From contig OZ242265.1 of assembly GCA_965207165.1 (NCBI GenBank), forward strand, positions 2,790,001-2,854,000: a stretch of 64,000 nucleotides of DNA, given 5' to 3'. Under the pieces are notes generated by a model that ran no database searches, was not told the origin of the DNA, and saw nothing but the letters and a program-made list of their open reading frames with translations. Origin of the DNA: JAAXHV01 sp965207165 (GTDB taxonomy: Bacteria; Pseudomonadota; Gammaproteobacteria; Eutrophobiales; Eutrophobiaceae). How positions within the stretch are numbered: the stretch's first letter is position 1; every line of letters starts with the position of its first letter. The translations under genes and the position numbers were made by a program. Of the stretch, positions 23,946-33,108 are shown in pieces.

Positions 23946-25832
23946 GTGAGACAACCATGCTACATACATTTGAAGCTGCATACACTGGGTTTGTTTGTAT
24001 TCACGGTACTTCTTGCCTTGCCCTCAGGATCTGCCGGCGCCCGAACACAAAAACCCGTACTCCATGGTCAACACTGGGTAGCGGTTACCGGTAAACCGCT
24101 GGCGGCAACAAGCGGCGCCATGATATTTCAACAGGGCGGCAATGCCGTTGACGCCGCCATGGCCATGCTGGCAACCACTTGCACCATGTGGGACGCACTG
24201 TCATGGGGGGGTGAAACCCAGGCCCTTATTTATGATCCAACGCAGAAAAAGATTATTGGCATCAACGCCCTTGGCGTCGCCCCCAGCGGCGCCACTGCCT
24301 CGTATTTCAAGGACAAGGGCCATCGTTATCCGCCCGGCAAAGGTCCACTTGCAGCGGTAACACCCGGTACGCCCGGCGGACTGATGACCATGCTCGCAGA
24401 ATGGGGACGCCTGTCGCTTGCCGAGGTGCTGGCGCCGGCTATCCAGATGGCGGATGGTTATCCGGTTGAACACTACCTCGTCGAGCGTATAAGTACATCT
24501 GCCGATGATCTCAGGAAGTGGCCTGCAGCGCGTGCCGTCTTTTTGACCCACCCAATGGACGAGGAGAACCCGGCCCCCCGGCCCGGCGAAATATTCCGCC
24601 AGGCCGACCTGGCAACCACCTTGCGCAAACTGGTAAAGACCGAGGCCGAGGCGCTGGCCGCGGGCAAGGACCGCAGGCAGGCAATCTACGCCGCCTACGA
24701 TCGTTTCTACCGCGGTGACATCGCCAGGGAGATTGTAACCAGTACCCGCGAGATGGGCGGTTTATTCACCATGGAAGACCTTGACAAATGGCAGGTTTAT
24801 ATCGAAGAACCGGTCACAACCCGTTACAAGGGTATCGATGTCTATAAACTGACTTCGTGGGTACAGGGACCGGTGTTGCTGCAAGCCCTCAACATACTTG
24901 AGAACGCGGACCTGTCTGGCATGGGTTATAACAGTGCAAAATATATCCATACCCTTTACCAGGCGATGAACCTGGCGTTTGCCGACCGTGATTTTTATTA
25001 CGGCGATCCGTATTTCGAACCCAGAGAACCGCTCAAGGGTTTACTTTCCAAGGACTATGCGAAACAACGCTTCGAGCAAATAAACCGGGAAAGAAATGAT
25101 GCCGGTGCAGGTCCCGGTGATCCCTACCCTTTCCAGGGAGAGGAAAACCCGTATAAAGAATATATCGAGCGCTGGCATGAAAGAAAACAGACGGCTGACG
25201 ATGATCACGCAATGCTTCTGGATGATCTCGGCCGGGAACAGGCTTTCCTGTCCGGCACGACTTCCATACAGGCCGCTGACGCCGATGGCTGGATCATTTC
25301 AATTACGCCCAGTGGTGGCTGGATACCGGCGGTTATCGCCGGCGAGAGTGGCATCGGGCTGTCACAGCGGATGCAGAGTTTCGTGCTGGACCCGAGCGAA
25401 AATCCCTTTAATGTAGTGGAACCCGGGAAACGGCCACGGGCTACGCTGACACCGAGTATCGCCATGAAAGACGGCCAACCCTGGCTCGCTTTCTCCGTGC
25501 AGGGCGGCGATACGCAGGACCAGAACCTGCTGCAGTTTTTTCTCAACATGGTGGAATGGGAAATGAACCCGCAGGAGGCCGCAGAAGCCGCCAACATAAA
25601 CAGTTTCCAGATGCGCGGGTCTTTCATGGATCATCCTTCCGAGCCGGGCAAGATGTGGATACGCAAGGATGTGCCGGTCTGGGTGCAGGACCGGCTGTCG
25701 GATATGGGTTATACCCTGGAACTGAAGGAACGGACTTCAGGCCCCATCACCGCCATCTGGTTTGACCGCGAACACGGTAGTATGTGGGGCGCGGCGAGTA
25801 ACCAGGGCGATGACTACGGGATTGCCTGGTGA
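23946..25832 (+). CDS. Gamma-glutamyltransferase-family protein (2), exported
   Basis: This 628-residue protein begins with GTG at 23946, eight bases after an AGGAG site. It has a signal peptide (hydrophobic LGLFVFTVLLALPSGSAGA, about 14-32), so it probably works in the periplasm. It holds the Ntn-hydrolase pattern: ATSGAMIFQQGGNAVDAAMAML, AAVTPGTPGGLMTMLAEWG and the likely nucleophile T438 in FLSGTTSIQAADADGW, then VVEPGKRPRATLTPSIAMKDG and FSVQGGDTQDQN. It is longer than classical Ggt and lacks the usual residues around the glutamate pocket as far as I can see, so another amidase or acylase activity is possible. It follows the NodIJ-like exporter and the protease remnant. Confidence 0.85.
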   Translation: MRQPCYIHLKLHTLGLFVFTVLLALPSGSAGARTQKPVLHGQHWVAVTGKPLAATSGAMIFQQGGNAVDAAMAMLATTCTMWDALSWGGETQALIYDPTQKKIIGINALGVAPSGATASYFKDKGHRYPPGKGPLAAVTPGTPGGLMTMLAEWGRLSLAEVLAPAIQMADGYPVEHYLVERISTSADDLRKWPAARAVFLTHPMDEENPAPRPGEIFRQADLATTLRKLVKTEAEALAAGKDRRQAIYAAYDRFYRGDIAREIVTSTREMGGLFTMEDLDKWQVYIEEPVTTRYKGIDVYKLTSWVQGPVLLQALNILENADLSGMGYNSAKYIHTLYQAMNLAFADRDFYYGDPYFEPREPLKGLLSKDYAKQRFEQINRERNDAGAGPGDPYPFQGEENPYKEYIERWHERKQTADDDHAMLLDDLGREQAFLSGTTSIQAADADGWIISITPSGGWIPAVIAGESGIGLSQRMQSFVLDPSENPFNVVEPGKRPRATLTPSIAMKDGQPWLAFSVQGGDTQDQNLLQFFLNMVEWEMNPQEAAEAANINSFQMRGSFMDHPSEPGKMWIRKDVPVWVQDRLSDMGYTLELKERTSGPITAIWFDREHGSMWGAASNQGDDYGIAW

Positions 25833-25860
25833 ACATGGCCGGTAGTCCTTCAGGAATTAT

Positions 25861-27054
25861 CTAGTAAATCGCCGGCAGCGGTTCCAGCCCCAGCAGGAAG
25901 CGTCCGTAATTTCTCGTGCCGACCTCATAGTTGAACACCACGTGCTGGGCTATGGCGTAAAAATCACGCCAGAACCGTTGTATCGGCGTTCCCGCATAGA
26001 TGGCGAATGCGCCGGTATTCTGAAATAAAGTATCTGCCACCGACCTCGTCTCCCGGCCCAGGTATGAGCGCCAGGCGAACGTCCTTGTACGCACCTCCAG
26101 GGTATCCACCTCTTCGCCATTGCTGATTGCCGTACCCACTTCCATAATCTCGTCGGCGTAGCGGTACATTAACTGTTCGCAGGCTTCCAGCTTAACCGAA
26201 GATTCAGCCAGGATCATCTGCGACGGGACCATTTCGTCCTGGCGTTCTACGGTAAACAGGGGCACGCGTTTACTCATCCTTTCCTTATACATCCTCAACA
26301 TCGCCTGGGCGCCGCCGACGTGACAGCCCACCAGCGATACGGCCAAGCCCGGGCCGAAGGGCAAGCGATACAGGGGACCGTTGTTATAGACGTGTCCCGG
26401 TGCAACGTTATCATTGATGATGGACCCCATACTGATCGCCCGGTATTCCGGGATAAACATATCCTTTACCTGCACACTGCAACTTGCGGAGGCGCGCATT
26501 CCTACCGTATCCCAATCGTCCAGCACCTCGTAATCACCTTTGGGGAGAAACATCATGAAGTATTCGGGCTCCGCCTCTGTCTGCACCATGGCCCCCAGTG
26601 CAATAAAGTCAGCCCAGGGAACGCCGCTGACAAACGCCCACTTGCCGTTGAGGATGTAGCCGTCAGCTACCGGAGTCGCTTTCCCGGCAGGAGCGAAGGC
26701 GTCCGAGAACAGTTTATGCGGGTCCTCCTTCCACATTTCGTCCTGCAGCTCCGGTTTGACCAGTGAACCCCACCAGTGATGAATGGCGAACAGGCTGAAT
26801 ATCCAGGATGCCGCCATGTCATGTTGCGCCAGGGCCTGGCTGATACGCACCATGGCAGGGAAACCCATTTCCAGTCCGCCGAACCGCTTCGGCTGCAGTA
26901 CCTGGATCAGCCTGGCCTGGTTGATGTCTTCAACGATTTCATCGGAGAGTTTGCAGTTTTTCTCAGCCTGGTCTGCCTGTGAAGCGGCGTTTTCACCGAT
27001 ACTGTGCGCTTTGGCAAGCAAATCGTCCAATGTTGTTTTTTGTTGTTCCGGCAT
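25861..27054 (-). CDS. Acyl-CoA-dehydrogenase-fold flavin monooxygenase (HsaA/HpaB-like)
   Basis: This 397-residue protein has the acyl-CoA dehydrogenase fold of group D flavin monooxygenases, which use reduced FMN or FAD from a separate reductase. Supporting segments are LIQVLQPKRFGGLEMGFPAMVRISQALAQHDMAASWIFSLFAIHHWW (N-terminal helices), KATPVADGYILNGKWAFVSGVPWADFIALGA (middle strands) and the C-terminal DTLFQNTGAFAIYAGTPIQRFWRDFYAIAQHVVFNYEVGTRNYG. This pattern resembles steroid and p-hydroxyphenylacetate hydroxylases more than true acyl-CoA dehydrogenases. Start ATG at 27054 is preceded by GAGGA. It is divergent from the MarR gene at 27272, which is its likely regulator. No flavin reductase is next to it. 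Confidence 0.8.
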   Translation of the reverse strand: MPEQQKTTLDDLLAKAHSIGENAASQADQAEKNCKLSDEIVEDINQARLIQVLQPKRFGGLEMGFPAMVRISQALAQHDMAASWIFSLFAIHHWWGSLVKPELQDEMWKEDPHKLFSDAFAPAGKATPVADGYILNGKWAFVSGVPWADFIALGAMVQTEAEPEYFMMFLPKGDYEVLDDWDTVGMRASASCSVQVKDMFIPEYRAISMGSIINDNVAPGHVYNNGPLYRLPFGPGLAVSLVGCHVGGAQAMLRMYKERMSKRVPLFTVERQDEMVPSQMILAESSVKLEACEQLMYRYADEIMEVGTAISNGEEVDTLEVRTRTFAWRSYLGRETRSVADTLFQNTGAFAIYAGTPIQRFWRDFYAIAQHVVFNYEVGTRNYGRFLLGLEPLPAIY

Positions 27055-27175
27055 GATTCAGTCCTCTTCACAGTGACCAGCTATGTCAACTACAATAAAC
27101 GGGCTGCCGCAAAGCTCAGTGTCACCGCTATCTGTTTGAGTGTGGATAAGAGAGATGTTCAACAGAGAGAATAAT

Positions 27176-27200
27176 ATCGATTTTTTGCGACATAATCGAT
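27176..27200. promoter_or_regulatory. Candidate MarR operator (paired ATCGAT sites)
   Basis: Between the divergent monooxygenase and MarR genes, ATCGATT occurs at 27176 and 27195, about two helical turns apart. The spacing and position fit binding by a dimeric MarR-type repressor acting on both promoters. The sites are short and the assignment is inference. Confidence 0.3.
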
Positions 27201-27271
27201 TGCAAACAACTCCAGACTAAGTAACCGGCATGTTATCATTGGCGCAGGTGTTGTAATTTCAGGAGTCATGC

Positions 27272-27763
27272 ATGCAGGTTATTTCTTCCTTAAAACAATC
27301 CAGCCGTAAAAAGTCGTTGCCGTTATTGGAATATCCTTTTCTGTATATGTGGCACATCGTTCTGCAAAGCCAGGCAAAAATCGAAGAAGCCATAAAACCT
27401 CTTGGACTGACTCCTATTCAGTGGCGGATTATCTACACGCTGTATGACTTTGATAGTGTATCGATTCGAGAACTGTCAGATGTCATTTTGATAGAAGCAT
27501 CTGTTCTCAGTCGCATGCTGCAAAAACTGGAGGAACGAAAAATAATCATCAAGCAGAAAAAAAATAAAGACCAGCGTTATGTAATAGTACAACTGACCTC
27601 AAAGGGACGAAAATTTTATGATGAGGTTATTCCTATTGTTATCAGGCAATTGAATATAGCGCAGGCAAACATTCCAGAAGCAGATTTACAACATTTACTG
27701 CATACGCTCAAAATCATGATGGGCAATGTGTACCGGTCTCCATTTGCGTTTGATTCTACGTGA
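27272..27763 (+). CDS. MarR-family transcriptional regulator
   Basis: This 163-residue DNA-binding protein carries a winged helix-turn-helix: PIQWRIIYTLYDFDSVSIRELSDVILIEASVLSRMLQKLEERKIIIKQK, then the wing KDQRYVIVQLTSKGRKFYDEV. Flanking helices for dimerisation are at both ends. The start at 27272 has AGGAG six bases upstream; another ATG four bases earlier is out of frame. Relatives repress aromatic-catabolism or efflux genes and release DNA on binding a phenolic ligand. It is divergent from the group D monooxygenase gene and convergent with the symporter gene. Base composition is more AT-rich than most of the window. Confidence 0.93.
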   Translation: MQVISSLKQSSRKKSLPLLEYPFLYMWHIVLQSQAKIEEAIKPLGLTPIQWRIIYTLYDFDSVSIRELSDVILIEASVLSRMLQKLEERKIIIKQKKNKDQRYVIVQLTSKGRKFYDEVIPIVIRQLNIAQANIPEADLQHLLHTLKIMMGNVYRSPFAFDST

Positions 27764-27845
27764 GTCTTGCATCATTGCCGTTTAACACACGCGCTTTTCC
27801 AAAAATTGACCTGACTTCCGACTGTCAATATTTTGACCGTTTCGC

Positions 27846-28718
27846 TCAGTATTCAGTCTGTTGGCGTCGATGCAAGTATACCCATGGAAGTATTATAAAC
27901 AGAGTGCCGACGGCATAGGTCAAAACAAACAAGGCGAACTCCGGCCGCTTTAGAATAACTTCAGCAATAAGTATCGCCAGTACTACGTTTTGTAACCCTA
28001 CTTCTATGCCGATGGTAAATTGAACGGATTTGTCCAGTCCCATGAGCTTTGAGGTCACTACTCCGGTAATCACAGCTAATACGCAAAAAAATAGTGCCGG
28101 CACGATCATTTCAGCAAAAGTAGCGCCTATACGGGGAAAGTTCATGGTAATCACAATCGATATATGTGTAACCAGCATGAGCACTGCCAGGCGCTGGACC
28201 AGTTGTAAATGGTTTGTATGAATTTGTGGGAATTTTACCCTCAATATCATTCCGAGAACTATTGGCATGATTGCAACCATGAAGATTTGTGCAATGGTTT
28301 TTAGAATAGGCAATTGAATATCTGTGGATTGACCCGCAAATATAGCGATCCCTAATGATGCAATAAAAGGTGTCGACACTAATGCCAGAAATCCATTAAT
28401 GGCGGTGAGGCTCACAGATAAATCTACCCTGCCTTTCCCCAGATAAACAAAGCTGTTGGATAGCGGGCCTCCGGGACAGGCTGCCAGTAATACAATACCA
28501 ATCTGTAATACAGGACTCGACTCAAACCATGCCGCTATTAGAAAAGCCATAGCCGGCAATAGAAGTACCTGCCCGCAGATCCCGGTTATTATCGCTTGCG
28601 GATAAATAAAAATTCGCTTGAAATCTTCAATCCGCAGGTCCAGCCCGAGACACATCATGATGACAAATACCGTAGCCGGTATCAGGATATGTCCCAACAA
28701 CACTATCTGCTCACTCAT
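27846..28718 (-). CDS. Bile acid:sodium symporter-family transporter
   Basis: From the ATG at 28718 this is a 290-residue inner-membrane protein with nine or so helices. It matches the SBF/BASS family: LIPATVFVIMMCLGLDLRIEDFKR (first helix pair), VLLAACPGGPLSNSFVYLGKGRVDLSVSLTAINGFLALVSTPF (central motif with GGPLSN), and FTIGIEVGLQNVVLAILIAEVI (crossing-helix motif). The family imports organic anions such as bile acids, steroid conjugates or pantoate with sodium. It is downstream of a Rieske dioxygenase pair on the same strand, 57 bases from the beta subunit, and so may bring in the substrate of that oxygenase. A start further upstream (28766, TTG) would overlap the beta subunit and is less likely. 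Confidence 0.88.
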   Translation of the reverse strand: MSEQIVLLGHILIPATVFVIMMCLGLDLRIEDFKRIFIYPQAIITGICGQVLLLPAMAFLIAAWFESSPVLQIGIVLLAACPGGPLSNSFVYLGKGRVDLSVSLTAINGFLALVSTPFIASLGIAIFAGQSTDIQLPILKTIAQIFMVAIMPIVLGMILRVKFPQIHTNHLQLVQRLAVLMLVTHISIVITMNFPRIGATFAEMIVPALFFCVLAVITGVVTSKLMGLDKSVQFTIGIEVGLQNVVLAILIAEVILKRPEFALFVLTYAVGTLFIILPWVYLHRRQQTEY

Positions 28719-28775
28719 TCTTTCGGTTAACTGGCATCCGGAACCGAAAGCATTGCCGTAGAGCAATGCGGTTAC

Positions 28776-29264
28776 TCACAACGGATATACAATCGCAGAG
28801 ACAGTATGGAATGTGTCTGCAATAACCAGCTTTTCTTTAAATTTCGGTTCACCATCCGCTATTGTAATTACGTCGCGATACTCCCCTGCATTGGTACACT
28901 CGAATTTACCTTCGAAATTAGTCTGTACAACGAGGAAATTGGAACGAACATAGAAACTGTCATCGCCATGTTCACTGATTTTAATATTACTGATCAGGTG
29001 ACGATAATAATGCTTGTTAAACGTATTGATATGCCGTAGAGAGGTAACCCGGTCACGCATCATCCCCTGACTGGTATAATACATCCAATAACCGCCATCC
29101 ATACCGGCCTCAAGATTTTCTCTGGACTGAATAAGATATTTTCCGTCCTCCTGGAATAAACCTGGCCAATTCTCAAGATCATCGCTATCGAGACAATCTG
29201 CGTATTTATCTAAAAGATTGGAAATTAAACGCTCTGTTGATGCGCTGTGGGCGGGCGTGTGCAT
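28776..29264 (-). CDS. Rieske dioxygenase beta (small) subunit, first pair
   Basis: This 162-residue protein is an NTF2-fold small subunit of aromatic-ring-hydroxylating dioxygenases. Typical segments are LDKYADCLDSDDLENWPGLFQEDGKYLIQSREN, VTSLRHINTFNKHYYRHLISNIKI and FYVRSNFLVVQTNFEGKFECTNAGEYRDVI. It carries no metal site; in the family it supports the alpha3beta3 hexamer. It lies 35 bases after the alpha subunit stop on the same strand and before the symporter gene. The second pair at 44-46 kb has the same family members in the opposite gene order. Confidence 0.92.
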   Translation of the reverse strand: MHTPAHSASTERLISNLLDKYADCLDSDDLENWPGLFQEDGKYLIQSRENLEAGMDGGYWMYYTSQGMMRDRVTSLRHINTFNKHYYRHLISNIKISEHGDDSFYVRSNFLVVQTNFEGKFECTNAGEYRDVITIADGEPKFKEKLVIADTFHTVSAIVYPL

Positions 29265-29299
29265 CTGTTTTGAGATGACCTTGATTTAGCTCGGGGAAA

Positions 29300-30535
29300 C
29301 TAAGGTGTCGGGATTTGCATCATCTCACAGTAGCCTTTCCAAAAGGCCCGAACCGTGGCTTCGGAATTAAAATGGTCTGAAGTAATCTCGATACCGGCGC
29401 CACCGAATTCGATATAAGACGTATCCCCCCTGGAAATTGCATTCTGGGTCATAGCCAAAACTTCAGCATCTTCCATCGCAATATATCCGGCGGGGCCTAA
29501 AAGATTACTTTGCTTTTTTCGGCACTCGTGTTCATAGTCAGACTCATTGTCATATCCGAACCAGGTATATTCGATATCCGTTGTGCCCGGGCTGGTTGGG
29601 ATAATACGCCTGCAACTCCACGAATTGCGGATACAGGTAAATAAAGAGCCCGGATATATGGAGATTACGCTTAATTGCAGATCACCCAATGCATCGAAGC
29701 CTTCTGCGATACTTGGATCATCCAGTTCATATTTCCCCTTTTGAGCCGGAAATCTGTCTTTGCCATCAGTATCGGTAGGGGATGGTAACCATGAACTCAA
29801 CAACGCATGCGCATTGTGGATGTCAACGCTCACACGGTCAACAGGCATCGCAAGACCAAACTGTCCAACGAAGGTATGGAGTTGCGGTCCGTGGTATGTG
29901 TCCCTGTTGTTTTCGACAAACAGCTTCCAGTTGCAATGTACGGTTTGGCGTTGATATCCAACGATCCGTAGTGGGCGCATGCAAATCGTTTCAATGCGCC
30001 CGACTATCGCTGAGCCAAGATATTCACGAAGTGGCGGCGCCCGGTCGTCAAACGTCGCAAAGATAACATCCTTGATAGTTTCAACCCGAAGAGTTTTTAA
30101 CCCATGGCAGTCTTTTGAAAAGTCGTCCGGATACCCGCCTTTGTTCTGCATTCCCCGTTCCATTGAGACGCCCAGTAATTTCCCGGTCCCGTCATAGCGC
30201 CAGTTATGATAGGGGCATATCGGGAATTTATTATTTCCCCTCAACTCCCTGATTACCCTGGCGCCCCGATGAGCGCATCTGTTGACATAAGCGTTTATAG
30301 AATTGTCATGTGCACGATGCAGAACAACAGGAGTTGTTCCAATATATGTAGATATGAAATCTCCCGGTTCGGGGATATCGGCAAGCAGTCCTGACAGGTG
30401 CCAAACCGCCCCCTTGAAAATCAGCTCCTGTTCCTGCTCAAAAATATGCGGGTCGATATAAACTTCGCATGGAATGAGCGTGTGGTCTGAACTTGGCCAG
30501 GATAAATAACGATTATCGGAAGTTTCTACTCGCAA
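29300..30535 (-). CDS. Rieske dioxygenase alpha (large) subunit, first pair
   Basis: This 411-residue oxygenase subunit has a Rieske [2Fe-2S] site (C87-x-H89 in NRCAHRG; C107-x2-H110 in CPYHNW) and a mononuclear iron site (D212-x2-H215-x4-H220 in RDTYHGPQLH). The third iron ligand should be an Asp near the C-terminus (EDAEVLAMTQNAI). Such enzymes add molecular oxygen to an aromatic or related ring using electrons from a ferredoxin; the sequence style is near salicylate/anthranilate-type hydroxylases. No reductase or ferredoxin lies in this operon. The start seems to be TTG at 30535, since the nearby ATG is out of frame, so the N-terminus is uncertain. It is divergent from the TonB receptor. 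Confidence 0.92.
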   Translation of the reverse strand: MRVETSDNRYLSWPSSDHTLIPCEVYIDPHIFEQEQELIFKGAVWHLSGLLADIPEPGDFISTYIGTTPVVLHRAHDNSINAYVNRCAHRGARVIRELRGNNKFPICPYHNWRYDGTGKLLGVSMERGMQNKGGYPDDFSKDCHGLKTLRVETIKDVIFATFDDRAPPLREYLGSAIVGRIETICMRPLRIVGYQRQTVHCNWKLFVENNRDTYHGPQLHTFVGQFGLAMPVDRVSVDIHNAHALLSSWLPSPTDTDGKDRFPAQKGKYELDDPSIAEGFDALGDLQLSVISIYPGSLFTCIRNSWSCRRIIPTSPGTTDIEYTWFGYDNESDYEHECRKKQSNLLGPAGYIAMEDAEVLAMTQNAISRGDTSYIEFGGAGIEITSDHFNSEATVRAFWKGYCEMMQIPTP

Positions 30536-30596
30536 AGTACATTCGTGTTTTTTTATCTGGATATACCGTACTATATCATGTGTAAAAACACTTGTA

Positions 30597-30614
30597 ATAA
30601 CATTTATCTGTTAT
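30597..30614. promoter_or_regulatory. Palindrome in the Rieske/TonB-receptor control region
   Basis: ATAACA (30597-30602) and TGTTAT (30609-30614) form a dyad with a six-base centre in the 139-base AT-rich gap between the divergent dioxygenase and TonB receptor genes. It is a plausible operator for joint control of uptake and oxidation, but no regulator is tied to it. Confidence 0.3.
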
Positions 30615-30674
30615 AAACTATTTTCAATTGATGGATATTGGTTGTTAGCAGTCACATCAAGTCGCGGGGGTGTT

Positions 30675-33065
30675 ATGTACTATCGAAACAGTTTGAAGAG
30701 CGAGCTTCGATTCTCTCCAGGCAAGCTTGCAATACTGATCTTTGCTTGTGTTTGTCTAATGGGTTTATTTCCTATCCTCACAATTGCACAGAGCAATATT
30801 CTGGAAGAAGTCGTTGTTACTGCCCAGAAACGAGAGCAATCTCTACAGGACGTGCCAATCTCTGTCGCCGTCACCTCAGGGGAAAGCTTAGAAAAACAGA
30901 ATTTAACCGACCTGGGCGAACTTGCCGCACAGACACCAAACATCATCATTTCAGATGCGCCGGCCAGCGATCAACTCTATATTCGCGGCGTTGGCTCCAG
31001 TATCAATGGTGGTTTCGAACAATCCGTTGGAACATTTGTCGACGGCATCTATCATGGCCGGTCCCGGTATTCTCGCGGCCTTCTCTTTGATGTTGAGCGT
31101 GTAGAGTTGCTGCGCGGGCCCCAATCCACTTATTTCGGCAATAATGCCATCGCTGGGGCATTAAATGTCATCACCCGTAAGCCGGGTGATGAATTCGAAG
31201 GGTACGTCAACGTCCTGTTTGAGCCTGACGATGGCGAGAGGAGCGTTGAATTTGCCTTGGGCGGACCCGTGACCGACACACTCGGTGTCCGCGTCGCTAC
31301 CAAAATCTACGGCATGAGTGGTTTCGTCAGAGACTTCCATACAGGTGTTCAGGGACCCAACCTGGACGACAAACAGATACGCGCCACTGCTACCTGGAAA
31401 CCGACTGACTCGTTTGATGCAACATTTAAAGCGGAAATTGCAGAGTCTGACGGTGACCGTAACCCGCATTTCCAGCTCTTTAACTGTCCCCCGGGTCCAC
31501 CCTTTCCAGGCCCCGGTGGTGGTTGCGCCGTCGCGCTGCGTGTGTTTGGACCACTCAATGACGAGCTGGATACGATAGCTGCCGATACACCAGGAGAGTT
31601 TACAGCCGCACATACAAGGGAGTACGTCTTAACCCTTAACCTAGATATGTGGAATCACACGTTTACCTCTGTCACAGGGTATTCCAATTATGATTACCGC
31701 CAGGGTTTTGACGGAGACAGCGTTCCCTTGCCTCTGCTCGGCGTCAATTTTAACGAGGATTTTGAGCAATACAGCCAGGAGTTCCGTATTACTTCACCAA
31801 CCGGCAATCGAATTGAATATATTGCGGGTTTTTATTGGCAATCCAGTGACCTGTTCAACCAGAACAAGATTTATGCGGATATCGTTTCTCCGCTATTACT
31901 CGGATCACCTGTCGGACCATTGTATGCTCCATTTCTACCGGTCGGCCCACAAAATGACCTGTTCCAGGATGAAGAGACTTTCTCACTGTTTGGATCACTG
32001 ACCTGGCATGCTACTGATTCCTTACGCGGCACAGTCGGCCTGCGTTGGACAGACGTACAGAAGGACGGGGTCAAAAGCCTGTTTATAGGCTCGACAGATG
32101 GCGCTGCTGCACTTTCCGGTCCGTTTAAACCCTTGCCGTTTCCGCTCAGCATGTTTCCATTGCCGCCGAGAGGACCTGTCGCCGGTGGCCTGGGTACGCC
32201 GCATGGACCGCTTCCGCTCAGTATATCCAATGACGATGTAACACCTTCCGTAAATATTCAATATGATGTGACGGAAGACATCATGACGTATTTTTCCTTT
32301 TCCCAGGGATTTAAATCGGGTGGCTTCGACGCGCAAAATGTATCGGGGCCACCTGACCCGTTAACATTTGGTCCGGAAGAAGTAGATGCATATGAGGCAG
32401 GAGCAAAGGCGACCTGGTTCGACGGAAGACTTGCCACCAACCTGACCTGGTACCGTAACGAGTATACGGACCTGCAACAGGCCGTACTCCAGACAGGGAT
32501 TACCTTCAACGTAGAAAATGTGGGCAAACTTGTGGTACAGGGTGTCGAGTTTGATGCAAGCCTCAAGGTGACCGAAAACCTCACGGTGGATACTGCTGTT
32601 GCCTATCTTGATTCTGAATATAAATCCTATCCGGATGGTGGTTGTACCGCCCTGCAGAGCCTGCAGTTCACAATGACAAACCCCGGTCAGAGATGTCTGC
32701 AGGATCTGACTGGTAAACCCTCACCGTATTCACCTGAATTCAGTGGTTACGTACATGCGCGCCATATTTTGCCGCTACCCCGGGAATTGAGGCTCGTAAC
32801 TGACATAAATGTCTACTTCACGGATGATTTTGAAATTATTTCGGACAATGACCCGTTGGTAACGCAAGATTCTTACGCAAAACTGGATGTTCGTATCGCC
32901 CTGGGCAACCAGGGGGACACCTGGGAAATTGCAGTGGTAGGGAAAAACCTGACCGACGAATTTACCAGGTCATTCGCCAATGATAGTCCGCTTGCAGCCG
33001 GAACTTTTCAGATGCTGCTTGACCGGCCAAGAAGTCTTGCAATCCAGGGACGATACAGCTGGTAG
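30675..33065 (+). CDS. TonB-dependent outer-membrane receptor (1)
   Basis: From the ATG at 30675, with GGGGG a few bases upstream, this is a 796-residue outer-membrane receptor. It has a signal peptide (LAILIFACVCLMGLFPILTIAQ), a TonB-box-like EEVVVTAQKREQSLQDVP, a plug (NIIISDAPASDQLYIRGVGSSINGGFEQSVGTFVDGIY, VELLRGPQSTYFGNNAIAGALNVITRKPG) and a beta-barrel that ends in RSLAIQGRYSW. The terminal aromatic residue is typical of barrels inserted by BamA. The style (VVTAQKREQSLQDVPIS) is that of receptors linked to degradation of bulky organic compounds in many Gram-negatives. It is divergent from the Rieske pair and symporter, so joint uptake and oxidation is the natural inference. Confidence 0.94.
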   Translation: MYYRNSLKSELRFSPGKLAILIFACVCLMGLFPILTIAQSNILEEVVVTAQKREQSLQDVPISVAVTSGESLEKQNLTDLGELAAQTPNIIISDAPASDQLYIRGVGSSINGGFEQSVGTFVDGIYHGRSRYSRGLLFDVERVELLRGPQSTYFGNNAIAGALNVITRKPGDEFEGYVNVLFEPDDGERSVEFALGGPVTDTLGVRVATKIYGMSGFVRDFHTGVQGPNLDDKQIRATATWKPTDSFDATFKAEIAESDGDRNPHFQLFNCPPGPPFPGPGGGCAVALRVFGPLNDELDTIAADTPGEFTAAHTREYVLTLNLDMWNHTFTSVTGYSNYDYRQGFDGDSVPLPLLGVNFNEDFEQYSQEFRITSPTGNRIEYIAGFYWQSSDLFNQNKIYADIVSPLLLGSPVGPLYAPFLPVGPQNDLFQDEETFSLFGSLTWHATDSLRGTVGLRWTDVQKDGVKSLFIGSTDGAAALSGPFKPLPFPLSMFPLPPRGPVAGGLGTPHGPLPLSISNDDVTPSVNIQYDVTEDIMTYFSFSQGFKSGGFDAQNVSGPPDPLTFGPEEVDAYEAGAKATWFDGRLATNLTWYRNEYTDLQQAVLQTGITFNVENVGKLVVQGVEFDASLKVTENLTVDTAVAYLDSEYKSYPDGGCTALQSLQFTMTNPGQRCLQDLTGKPSPYSPEFSGYVHARHILPLPRELRLVTDINVYFTDDFEIISDNDPLVTQDSYAKLDVRIALGNQGDTWEIAVVGKNLTDEFTRSFANDSPLAAGTFQMLLDRPRSLAIQGRYSW

Positions 33066-33108
33066 TAAAGACTCAAGCTCAATGCAGGCATAAACTACTG
33101 CTATTCTT

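Noticed and set aside
27846..28766. Longer start of the symporter at 28766
   Set aside because: TTG start without a site, adds non-homologous residues and would crowd the end of the Rieske beta gene.
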